11,243 nucleotides of DNA from Alphaproteobacteria bacterium (lineage in GTDB: Bacteria; Pseudomonadota; Alphaproteobacteria; Micavibrionales; Micavibrionaceae). The DNA lies in the NCBI GenBank assembly GCA_023301785.1, contig JALZUF010000173.1:1-11243 (forward strand), written 5' to 3'. A program made the position numbers and the translations under genes. Shown here piece after piece: positions 1 to 5,967 of this stretch (positions within the stretch are counted from its first letter, which is position 1; each line of letters opens with the position of its first letter). The notes beneath the pieces were generated by a model. The model worked only from the letters and a program-made list of their open reading frames with translations. It did not search any database and had not been told where the DNA came from.

Positions 1-20
1 AAAATTTACGATCATTTTCA

Positions 21-920
21 TTAGTGTAGTGTTGGCGCGCCCTCTGGAAAAGTGCGATCTCTCATTTGTCTATCTGCCCAAGTGATATAGGCATGTTGGC
101 GTTTGGTTCGATCTGCTGGGTTGTTGAGGCCGTTATGCCAGTTATATGCGTCTGTAACGCCACCACCGGCGGCACGAACGATAGCGCGTATAGCATCGTT
201 GTCCCAGTTAAACCCACCAGCCCTATTAAGTGGTCTCTGTTTGCTACCTGTTTTGACGTAGGCATCTAATGCATTTTCATCCGCACCATCGGCAACCAGT
301 AATTGTGGAATGATATTATTGATATCAATTGGTTGTTCTGGGAAGTGAAGATTGAATCTCTCTGCAAGTGTTTCTGTAACACGCTGATATTTTTCTATGG
401 GGGAGCAAAAAGTATTAAAGCCAACCCTTAGTTTTGAAGGGTCTACATTTTTGCGCGAGTGTATTTGAATGGCAGGGTCATCTCCAGTTTGTTTATAGGC
501 TTTGCCGTCAAGTCCTGCGTAGTAGACAGACCCATGAGCAGGGCAAGCAACAATGCCCATAATAGGCGTTCCATCAAAAACTAGGCCAATATTAACTGAA
601 AAGCCTTTATGCCCCTCGATAAATTGGCTTGTCCCATCAAGGGGATCAACAGACCAACATAAGCCCTCATTCGATACATCTACCTCATTCTCTTCTGAAA
701 CAACAGTAATACTAGGTGTGATTTGGTGAAGGTGTGTTGTAATAATCTCATTTGCTTCTTTATCTGCCGTTGTTACAGGGCTGTTATCATCTTTATAGTC
801 AACAGAGCAATTTGATTTTAATCCCATGATGTGATCTCCTACCGTGACGGCGAGATCGACGAAAGGCAAGATGTCAGGCACTTGGTCTTGAATAAAATCT
901 AACTGTTGCGCAGTAAGCAT
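21..920 (-). CDS. Inositol monophosphatase superfamily, CysQ-like 3'(2'),5'-bisphosphate nucleotidase
   Basis: A 299-residue soluble protein of the Mg2+-dependent, Li+-sensitive phosphatase superfamily. The metal-site motifs appear in the expected order: SPVT at residues 47-50 followed by AD at 52-53, SEE at 75-77, DPLDGT at 92-97 with F100, and the C-terminal WD at 239-240 followed by an AGGGV segment. The SPVTxAD plus VVSEE pairing resembles CysQ, which removes the 3' phosphate of PAP/PAPS during sulfate assimilation, more than true inositol-1-phosphatase, but substrate cannot be settled from motifs. Length is slightly above the usual 250-280. The ATG at 920 is preceded by AAAGGA about 6 nt upstream. 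It lies 15 bp after the 114-residue gene and probably shares its promoter at 1303-1330. Family is certain; the CysQ assignment is inference. Confidence 0.85.
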   Translation of the reverse strand: MLTAQQLDFIQDQVPDILPFVDLAVTVGDHIMGLKSNCSVDYKDDNSPVTTADKEANEIITTHLHQITPSITVVSEENEVDVSNEGLCWSVDPLDGTSQFIEGHKGFSVNIGLVFDGTPIMGIVACPAHGSVYYAGLDGKAYKQTGDDPAIQIHSRKNVDPSKLRVGFNTFCSPIEKYQRVTETLAERFNLHFPEQPIDINNIIPQLLVADGADENALDAYVKTGSKQRPLNRAGGFNWDNDAIRAIVRAAGGGVTDAYNWHNGLNNPADRTKRQHAYITWADRQMRDRTFPEGAPTLH

Positions 921-935
921 GAGTATCCTTTTGGG

Positions 936-1280
936 TTAGCGTGTTATTTCAGGAAGGCCGTCCCAATAACATTGGTGATATGTTAAACCTTTTCTTTCGT
1001 GAATGGCTTTATGCCCGCCAGGAACAGGTAGGACATCAATGAAGTCGTCATCTAAAGCATGTAACGCTTCTAGTGCTGCAGGAGACATTGTTACGACAGC
1101 ATCACCGATCTCTACTATGTGGTTGGCTTTGTTCCAGCCCCCTTTAAGGCGACCATCATGTTCCGCTAAAAAATCAGCAAGTTTTTCTCGTGAAGCAGCG
1201 TATGGAGCTTCTCTTGTGCCTGACGCAATAAGCGATACGACATATTCTTTTTTAGCAGCACTCATTTGTATAACACCCAT
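936..1280 (-). CDS. Hypothetical protein, 114 aa, unrecognised
   Basis: I do not recognise this protein. It is soluble, with no signal peptide or membrane segment. The N-terminal half reads as a beta strand (KKEYVVSLIASG) then a helix (REKLADFLAEHDGRL). Next come a strand around VEIGDAVVTM, a helix (PAALEALHALDDDF) and a strand (IDVLPV), and a polar tail with His, Cys and Trp (YHQCYWDG). The order strand, helix, strand, 'V-T-M-S-P-A-A-L-E-A-L', then 'I-D-V-L-P-V' faintly recalls the small alpha/beta fold of I9-type peptidase inhibitor/propeptide domains; this is only a shape comparison. The ATG at 1280 is chosen because AAGGAAGAG lies 5 nt upstream. A longer TTG start at 1313 would sit upstream of the promoter's -10 box and can be excluded. 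An ATG at 1265 (MSAAKKEY) is a less likely alternative. It is followed after 15 bp by the phosphatase gene. Confidence 0.75.
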   Translation of the reverse strand: MGVIQMSAAKKEYVVSLIASGTREAPYAASREKLADFLAEHDGRLKGGWNKANHIVEIGDAVVTMSPAALEALHALDDDFIDVLPVPGGHKAIHERKGLTYHQCYWDGLPEITR

Positions 1281-1302
1281 AAAAACTCTTCCTTGTGCGG
1301 CT

Positions 1303-1330
1303 AATATACACAATTAATTTATTATGTCAA
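1303..1330 (-). promoter_or_regulatory. Sigma-70-type promoter for the 114-aa gene and phosphatase
   Basis: Reading the minus strand, TTGACA (1330-1325, perfect -35) is followed by a 16-nt spacer and TATATT (1308-1303, 5 of 6 matches to TATAAT). Transcription would start near 1296, giving a leader of about 16 nt that holds just the Shine-Dalgarno sequence AAGGAAGAG (1294-1286). The promoter lies in the 52-bp gap after the DUF389 gene, so the two downstream genes can be expressed independently of it. Confidence 0.7.
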
Positions 1331-1332
1331 TC

Positions 1333-2442
1333 TTATTCTATTGCTTTTTCAATGAGAGGGACAATTGTTTCCGCAACAACTTCATCGCCTAAGTGATCTT
1401 GTTTTAACCAGATTAAGCCCGCGAGAAGTAACAGCATGACAAGCCAAACAAGTGTATTGTTTCGTGAGGCTTTTTTCGCATTCTTTTCCTCATACCATGT
1501 GCGGGGGCGAATACCCTTGATACGGAAGATAGCTTGAGCAGCCAAGTTCACACAGACAATGTTTGTTGCGAGTAACAAGAACGTTCCATAAGCGAGGCTA
1601 AATTGTCCGTTCCCAAGCGTAACGCCCAATGTAACCGCAGGTGGCATAAGGGCAACCGCAACCATAACGCCCACAAGTGCGCTGGACACGCCCATGGTGA
1701 GGGATAAAACTGCCGCCGCACCAGAAGCGAGGGCTAGGATGATACTGGCGTAGCCAACATTGGTACGATTCATCATCTCAACACTATTTAAGACGGCCTC
1801 ATCAGGAATGAGTAGGCTGGCAAAAACTGTAATGACAAGAGTGAATGAGAGGCCAATAACATTTGTTTTTATTGCACGTAGTATCAATGACTTATCGCCC
1901 AATGCTGATCCAAAAGCTAAAGCTAGATTGGGCCCCAAGAGGGGTGCAATGACCATGGCGCCAATGACGACGGCAACGTCAGATTGAATAAGGCCGATAC
2001 CAGCCACCAAAGATGATAAAGCGACGAGAAGCAAAAAGTCGACAGAGATGGTTGCGCCTCTTTCCATGTCCGCATGAAGTTCTTCACGGGTGACAGAGCC
2101 TTTTAATATATCTGTAATCTTAAGTTTACCTTTTACGGCACTTGCTTTGCTCTCATCTTCAACCTCAGGTTCTTGAGGTTTAGGAAGTGTTGCTTCAACG
2201 GGAAGTAATAAGATACGCCATCCATCATTGTTTTGAACGCGGCGTGTCAGCGCATCCATCAATTCTTGTTGATTCATCACATCGACGAGAATACGGGTCG
2301 TTGTGCGTTCTTCATCATTTTTCCCCAACCAGCTTTTACGCTTTGTCTGCCAGCAATCAATGGCTGAATAACGATCTGCCAGTTCTTTTATTTTGTCAGA
2401 AGCTTTCTCTGGAGCGGAAATTTCTATTATTCTCAATGACAT
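1333..2442 (-). CDS. DUF389 / TIGR00341 family membrane protein
   Basis: A 369-residue integral inner-membrane protein of the DUF389 family, whose biochemical role is not established. The N-terminal 125 residues form a soluble domain, with an acidic, Pro-rich linker around 88-100. About seven hydrophobic segments follow, roughly at 132-152, 156-179, 192-212, 229-249, 254-276, 284-307 and 330-347. The family's conserved core is visible: GAMVIAPLLGP at 161-171, followed by a Gly/Ala-rich helix, and ALMPPAV at 264-270. The small, Gly- and Pro-broken helices are compatible with a transporter or channel, but that is inference. The start is ATG at 2442; a clear Shine-Dalgarno sequence is absent (only AAAGAAAA about 7 nt upstream). 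Its promoter overlaps a conspicuous palindrome. It is first in the minus-strand run towards the phosphatase, with a separate promoter downstream. Confidence 0.88.
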   Translation of the reverse strand: MSLRIIEISAPEKASDKIKELADRYSAIDCWQTKRKSWLGKNDEERTTTRILVDVMNQQELMDALTRRVQNNDGWRILLLPVEATLPKPQEPEVEDESKASAVKGKLKITDILKGSVTREELHADMERGATISVDFLLLVALSSLVAGIGLIQSDVAVVIGAMVIAPLLGPNLALAFGSALGDKSLILRAIKTNVIGLSFTLVITVFASLLIPDEAVLNSVEMMNRTNVGYASIILALASGAAAVLSLTMGVSSALVGVMVAVALMPPAVTLGVTLGNGQFSLAYGTFLLLATNIVCVNLAAQAIFRIKGIRPRTWYEEKNAKKASRNNTLVWLVMLLLLAGLIWLKQDHLGDEVVAETIVPLIEKAIE

Positions 2443-2465
2443 AGGCGTTTTCTTTGCTTTCGTGG

Positions 2466-2515
2466 GCGATAAAATTTTATCGCTTTTTTTTTATCCCCTG
2501 TCAACACAGATAAAA
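2466..2515. repeat. Four-copy heptamer array with perfect 18-bp palindrome (candidate operator)
   Basis: GCGATAAAATTTTATCGC (2466-2483) is a perfect palindrome followed on the plus strand by nine Ts (2484-2492). The heptamer GATAAAA/TTTTATC occurs four times in 50 bp: GATAAAA 2468-2474, TTTTATC 2475-2481, TTTTATC 2489-2495 and GATAAAA 2509-2515. The second pair is an inverted repeat with a 13-nt gap that encloses the DUF389 -35 box. The palindrome plus T-run could also act as an intrinsic terminator for plus-strand RNA running antisense out of the DUF389 gene, before it reaches the bactofilin. Operator and terminator readings cannot be separated by sequence alone. Confidence 0.55.
2476..2504 (-). 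promoter_or_regulatory. Candidate promoter of the DUF389 gene
   Basis: On the minus strand a perfect TTGACA (2504-2499) is followed by a 17-nt spacer and GATAAA (2481-2476, 4 of 6 matches to TATAAT). Predicted start near 2469 gives a leader of about 27 nt to the ATG at 2442. The -10 lies inside the palindrome at 2466-2483 and the -35 lies between two inverted heptamers, so binding of a dimeric regulator there would block RNA polymerase. Confidence 0.5.
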
Positions 2516-2695
2516 TTCCCCTTAAAAAAGACAATAAAATCAATAGTTTTCAAATTCTAAGCCCCAAAAACCGCAAAAACACAGCATATTTAAGCATTTT
2601 TTAATTGCGAAATTGAAACGGAGTGTGTTAACACTGCGGTATTCAAATGAACAGGAATTAAAGCGTACATTACGTTTAGGTATAAAGGAGTGGAT
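2516..2695 (+). promoter_or_regulatory. Upstream region of the bactofilin gene
   Basis: A 180-bp AT-rich segment ahead of the bactofilin. It must hold the bactofilin promoter, but I see no convincing -35/-10 pair. A TTGAAA at 2613-2618 lacks a good -10 at the right spacing. GTGTTAACAC (2625-2634) is a perfect 10-bp palindrome that could be a protein site. A strong Shine-Dalgarno sequence AAGGAG (2685-2690) sits 5 nt before the ATG at 2696. No reading frame longer than noise is present. Confidence 0.4.
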
Positions 2696-3601
2696 ATGTT
2701 CCATCGTGTAAAGACATCTTCTGATACGAATACGACCCATCAGGATCAGCCTCAGGAACAGCTTGAGCAAACCGTATCTGAGACAGTCGAAAGTAACAAA
2801 AGAAAATATATGCACCGCGTGGATAGTTCAGCAGTTGAAAAATACGCTAAGTCTCAGGAAGAGATGAGCCAAAACAATTCTGCCAATCAAAATAATAATG
2901 CGCCCATTGAAATAAAACAGACACAAACATTAAATAACGAAAAGGAAGTAACCCCAATGAATAGTCCAGAAACACAATCAAAAGATAATTCAGCTGAAGA
3001 CAAAAAACCTGCGATGGCACCACAAAATCGTGATGTAAATATCCCAGGCAATAATTTTCAACGCCCAGGTGCCCCAGCGCAACCAGCAGGTCGTCCAGGT
3101 TACCCAGGAACATACGCAGCAAACACAGCCGCAAATAACCCATATGGTACGCAAAACAATAGCGATAACGGCAGCAAGCTTGTTATCGGTAAAGGTATCA
3201 CAATGTCTGGTGAGATCGAGTCATGTGAACACCTAATCGTTGAAGGTACAATCGAAGCATCACTTAAAGGTGCGCAGATGTTAGATGTATATGAAACTGG
3301 TGCTTTCTTAGGAACAGTTGAAATTGACGAAGCAAATATTGCGGGTCGTTTCGAAGGTGACATTACAGTTAAAGGTCGTTTGACTATTGAATCAACTGGT
3401 CAAGTAATTGGATCAATCACATACAAAGAGCTTTCAATGGAAGCTGGCGCAGTGATCGACGGTTCAGTAAGCCCAATCGGTTCTGAAAACGCCAAAAACA
3501 ATGCAAACAAAAAAGCGTCTGCACCGAAAGCAAAAAAAGCATCATCAAATAATGGTGCTGAACTTCCTTTCAGTGACAAGGCAGGGGCAGCAGCGGAATA
3601 A
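2696..3601 (+). CDS. Bactofilin (polymer-forming cytoskeletal protein)
   Basis: A 301-residue bactofilin. The beta-helical polymerising domain lies at about 161-260, with the typical rungs V-I-G-K-G-I, I-V-E-G-T-I-E, A-N-I-A-G-R-F-E-G-D-I and V-K-G-R-L. The family assembles into nucleotide-independent filaments, often on the inner membrane, that position cell-wall enzymes or shape stalks and poles. The domain is preceded by about 160 disordered residues rich in Gln, Asn, Pro and Gly, longer than usual, and followed by a Lys/Ala-rich tail (265-285). The extreme N-terminus MFHRVK resembles the short hydrophobic-plus-basic membrane-targeting peptide described for bactofilins (inference). The ATG at 2696 is favoured over a GTG two codons upstream because AAGGAG overlaps that GTG and sits 5 nt before the ATG. 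A second in-frame ATG at 2957 also has a good ribosome site. It lies divergent to the DUF389 gene and 49 bp before the lipoprotein gene. Confidence 0.93.
   Translation: MFHRVKTSSDTNTTHQDQPQEQLEQTVSETVESNKRKYMHRVDSSAVEKYAKSQEEMSQNNSANQNNNAPIEIKQTQTLNNEKEVTPMNSPETQSKDNSAEDKKPAMAPQNRDVNIPGNNFQRPGAPAQPAGRPGYPGTYAANTAANNPYGTQNNSDNGSKLVIGKGITMSGEIESCEHLIVEGTIEASLKGAQMLDVYETGAFLGTVEIDEANIAGRFEGDITVKGRLTIESTGQVIGSITYKELSMEAGAVIDGSVSPIGSENAKNNANKKASAPKAKKASSNNGAELPFSDKAGAAAE
2942..2959 (+). promoter_or_regulatory. Possible internal translation start in the bactofilin gene
   Basis: AAGGAAG (2942-2948) lies 8 nt upstream of an in-frame ATG (2957-2959, Met88). Initiation here would give a 214-residue form that keeps the whole filament domain but lacks the N-terminal MFHRVK segment. 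Spacing and strength look like a real site, but the segment codes for Glu/Lys, where such purine runs arise by chance. Confidence 0.3.
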
Positions 3602-3650
3602 TTTTCCCTCGCTTTCCCAATAGAGTGTGTAATTAAAAAGAGTTTCGTAA

Positions 3651-4238
3651 ATGTTTAGGATTTATTCCAACATACTGCAAAAAACGAAAATTAAGTTGAA
3701 CCGGGCTTTTGCGTCCGGTTCTTCTGTTTGGTATACACATAAACCTAAGTTTAATCTGTTAGCGATCTCCCTCAGTTTGTTCCTTGTTGGAAGCTGTAAT
3801 GAAAGCGCAACTATTTTTGATTTCTCTAAGAAACCATCATCGCTAGTGGATTACTCAAAGGCAGATTTGGTGCGCTATGGTTATGCACTTCAGCAAGCTT
3901 TGTTAAAAGAGCCTGCGGATATTAAAAAATTAAATGCACAAGAGGTAAAGCTTGTCTTGGCTTCGCCTGATTTTGCACGCAAAGATGGCCGTCAAACACA
4001 TTGGCAGTACCGCTCGAAAGCGTGTGTGATGGATGTGTTCCTTAAAGGAAAGAATAACGCGAAGGTGTCATATTATGATATTCGTCAACGTCGTTCAGTT
4101 CTTGACGGTACGCAAGAGATTGCAGACCCTGTTGAGTGGCAGTGTGTACAAAGTATTATCCAAGAGCGTCGCCGTGATATTGCAAAAGGTTTCAGTGATA
4201 TTTACGCAGATTTATCTTTAAAAGCGCATAAGTCGTAA
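3651..4238 (+). CDS. Hypothetical lipoprotein
   Basis: A 195-residue protein of unknown function. A hydrophobic segment LLAISLSLFLVGSC ends in Cys49, with V-G-S before the Cys, which fits a lipobox; it would be cleaved by signal peptidase II and lipid-anchored. The stretch before it (34 residues, basic, including KTKIKLNR) is unusually long for a lipoprotein signal, so the true start may be internal, but no in-frame ATG or good ribosome site lies in between. The ATG at 3651 has AAAGAG 8 nt upstream. The mature part is mainly polar, with a region rich in Lys/Arg and aromatic residues (WQYRSKACVMDVFLKG, 118-133) and a second Cys pair position (C124, C164) that could form a disulfide. I recognise no domain. 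It follows the bactofilin by 49 bp without an obvious terminator, so co-transcription is likely. Its 3' end overlaps nth on the other strand by 37 bp. Confidence 0.75.
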   Translation: MFRIYSNILQKTKIKLNRAFASGSSVWYTHKPKFNLLAISLSLFLVGSCNESATIFDFSKKPSSLVDYSKADLVRYGYALQQALLKEPADIKKLNAQEVKLVLASPDFARKDGRQTHWQYRSKACVMDVFLKGKNNAKVSYYDIRQRRSVLDGTQEIADPVEWQCVQSIIQERRRDIAKGFSDIYADLSLKAHKS

Positions 4239-4834
4239 ACGGGGCATTTGCCGCAATCGGGTTTGCGCGCTTTACAAATATATCTTCCATGTAAAATCAT
4301 CCAATGGTGACAATGAAATTTGTACTCATCGGGTACAACTTTTTCTAATTTTTCTTCGACCTTCTCAACCGTTTTGCCTTTGGCCATACCCGTACGATTT
4401 GAAACACGGAAGATGTGCGTATCAACCGCGATGGTTGGAATGCCAAATGCCATAGACAGCACAACATTAGCCGTCTTGCGCCCAACACCAGGCAGTTTCA
4501 CGAGCGTATCGCGATCTTGCGGTACTTCGCTATTATGCTCATCAATTAAAATCTGTGAGAGTTTATATACGTTCTTAGCCTTAGCATTAAAAAGACCAAT
4601 GGTTTTAATGTGATGACGAATTTTATCTTCACCAATAGCAACCATTTTCTCGGGTGTGTCCGCCGCCGCGAACAGGGCGGGCGTGGCTTTGTTGACGCCA
4701 ACGTCAGTGGCTTGTGCCGATAACACAACGGCAACCAGCAATGTGAAAGGGTTCACGTAATCAAGCTCACCCTTCGGTTCAGGTTCAATCGCTTGCAGGC
4801 GTTTAAAAAACTCAATGATGTTTTCTTTTTTCAT
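4202..4834 (-). CDS. nth: Endonuclease III, DNA glycosylase/AP lyase
   Basis: A 210-residue base-excision repair enzyme that removes oxidised pyrimidines such as thymine glycol and then cleaves the abasic site. The helix-hairpin-helix LPGVGRKTA covers residues 114-122 with catalytic Lys120, and VDTHI holds the catalytic Asp138. The [4Fe-4S] ligands are Cys187, 194, 197 and 203 in the pattern C-X6-C-X2-C-X5-C. The catalytic and cluster residues have the same numbering as in the E. coli enzyme, so the length is intact. The ATG at 4834 lies 6 bp after the asparaginase stop with no clear Shine-Dalgarno sequence, so it probably depends on read-through or coupling from that gene. The last 37 bp overlap the lipoprotein gene on the opposite strand. 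Confidence 0.97.
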   Translation of the reverse strand: MKKENIIEFFKRLQAIEPEPKGELDYVNPFTLLVAVVLSAQATDVGVNKATPALFAAADTPEKMVAIGEDKIRHHIKTIGLFNAKAKNVYKLSQILIDEHNSEVPQDRDTLVKLPGVGRKTANVVLSMAFGIPTIAVDTHIFRVSNRTGMAKGKTVEKVEEKLEKVVPDEYKFHCHHWMILHGRYICKARKPDCGKCPVYDLCAFKDKSA

Positions 4835-4840
4835 TATATA

Positions 4841-5365
4841 TTATGAAGCATCTCTAAATTCAAAGCGACCAATGGCGGAATCTTTTGAAACTTCATCGGG
4901 TGCGAAGCATTGAGAGTTCATACAAATATATATTCCAGCATTCTTGCTTTGCACTTGAGCAACCGCATACCCTAAATTATAAGGTGCATCTGAATTATAA
5001 AAACCATCAAGGGGGATCATAGAACCAACAAGAATAATTGTTTTAGACTTATCTTTTAGGTGCTGTTCTAAATAAAGGCCAGTCTCACGCATCGTGTCTG
5101 TACCATGTGTAATAATAATTTTCTTATTATCAGTTTTTTCTATGGCATCTAAAATTTGAATACGGTGATCATCAATCATATCAAGGCTATCGATCATAAC
5201 CGCTTCTTTTGTTTCAATGTCAAAGTGAGGCTCAATAATTTTCTGAATATAATGAGGAATACCCGTGTGCTCTTTTATCTTTTTTCTCTCAGAAGGGGCA
5301 TGAAATACTGAATCTATAGTGCCGCCAGTCGCTATGAAAGTAATTGTTTGTTTATTTTCAGTCAT
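4841..5365 (-). CDS. Single-domain asparaginase-like protein
   Basis: A 174-residue protein matching only the N-terminal domain of L-asparaginase type I/II enzymes, which usually run to about 330 residues and hydrolyse Asn to Asp and ammonia. Visible active-site elements are ATGGTID (12-18) with nucleophile Thr16, DS at 59-60, HGTDTM (87-92) with Thr89 and Asp90, and GSMIP (114-118). Lys161 in E-V-S-K-D aligns with the catalytic Lys162 of E. coli asparaginase II. The mobile-loop Tyr (Tyr25 in E. coli) has no obvious counterpart between residues 19 and 38. There is no signal peptide, so it is cytoplasmic. The gene ends 6 bp before nth, leaving no room for a decayed C-terminal domain; it is therefore a genuine short form rather than a recent truncation. 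The ATG at 5365 has AAGAGAA about 5 nt upstream. Family is clear; activity on asparagine is uncertain. Confidence 0.85.
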   Translation of the reverse strand: MTENKQTITFIATGGTIDSVFHAPSERKKIKEHTGIPHYIQKIIEPHFDIETKEAVMIDSLDMIDDHRIQILDAIEKTDNKKIIITHGTDTMRETGLYLEQHLKDKSKTIILVGSMIPLDGFYNSDAPYNLGYAVAQVQSKNAGIYICMNSQCFAPDEVSKDSAIGRFEFRDAS

Positions 5366-5375
5366 TTAAGTTCTC

Positions 5376-5405
5376 TTGCTTATTTAACGCGACTCTCTTT
5401 ATAAT
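5376..5405 (+). promoter_or_regulatory. Promoter of ogt, predicted leaderless
   Basis: A perfect -10 TATAAT (5400-5405) lies with an 18-nt spacer after TTGCTT (5376-5381, 3 of 6 matches to TTGACA). The distance from the -10 to the ATG at 5413 is 7 nt, so transcription should begin at or within a base of the start codon. There is no Shine-Dalgarno sequence before the ATG (CTGAATC). The whole divergent gap to the asparaginase gene is only 47 bp, so the two promoters must abut or overlap. Confidence 0.65.
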
Positions 5406-5412
5406 CTGAATC

Positions 5413-5952
5413 ATGACAAAAATCAGCCCCCAAAATGAAGAAACAATAACTTACGGTTTACATGAAACCCCAATCGGCCAAATCGTAGTCGCCCAGAGCT
5501 GCAAAGGTGTTTGTTGGCTAGGATTTATGGTGACCAAGGAAGAGGGGGCTTATAAAGGCGATGGCTTTGAGCGTATGCAGGAATACTTCCCAAAATCTCA
5601 TTTGATGCGTGATGATGAACAAACAAAGGAACTCGTCGACGTTATTATAGCGGCATGGGATCATGACACGCTGGATCATATTAAATTAGATTTGCGTGGT
5701 ACTGAATTTCAACGTTCTGTATGGCAAGCTTTGTTGCAAATACCAAAAGGTCAAGTTATCAGTTATGGTGATGTTGCCAACGATATTGGTAAACCAAAAG
5801 CATCACGCGCGGTAGGTACTGCCGTTGGTGAAAATCCAGTCTCTTTAATCGTACCCTGTCACCGCGTTGTGCATAGCACAGGTGGATTGGGTAATTATGG
5901 CTGGGGTTTGGATCTCAAAGCCAAAATCTTAGACTTTGAAGGCGCGCTTTAA
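5413..5952 (+). CDS. ogt: Methylated-DNA--[protein]-cysteine S-methyltransferase
   Basis: A 179-residue suicide DNA-repair protein that transfers the methyl group from O6-methylguanine (and O4-methylthymine) in DNA to its own cysteine. The acceptor is Cys149 in IVPCHRVV (146-153). The DNA-binding part is also present: FQRSVWQALLQIPKGQVISYGDVA (99-122) with the helix-turn-helix, RAVGTAVGENP (132-142), and the C-terminal GNYGWGLDLKAKILDFEG (160-177). There is no Ada N-terminal zinc domain, so it is the constitutive Ogt/MGMT type rather than Ada. The ATG at 5413 lies 7 nt after a perfect -10 box, suggesting a leaderless mRNA. It is convergent with dapB, 13 bp apart, and divergent from the asparaginase-nth pair. 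Confidence 0.95.
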   Translation: MTKISPQNEETITYGLHETPIGQIVVAQSCKGVCWLGFMVTKEEGAYKGDGFERMQEYFPKSHLMRDDEQTKELVDVIIAAWDHDTLDHIKLDLRGTEFQRSVWQALLQIPKGQVISYGDVANDIGKPKASRAVGTAVGENPVSLIVPCHRVVHSTGGLGNYGWGLDLKAKILDFEGAL

Positions 5953-5967
5953 GCTCCTGCCTTTTTT
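5938..5967 (+). terminator. Weak intrinsic terminator after ogt
   Basis: AAGGC (5939-5943) can pair with GCCTT (5959-5963) over a 15-nt loop, with one extra G-U pair at the base, followed by a T-run to 5967. The stem is short and overlaps both the ogt stop and the dapB stop, so it is only a candidate. Confidence 0.3.

Noticed and set aside
1281..1313. Longer TTG start for the 114-residue protein
   Set aside because: The TTG lies upstream of the promoter's -10 box and has no ribosome site; the ATG at 1280 has AAGGAAGAG 5 nt upstream.
2540..2815. 91-residue minus-strand reading frame across the bactofilin start
   Set aside because: Composition is irregular (Cys/Phe/Arg-rich), it overlaps the bactofilin ribosome site and start, and no family is recognisable.
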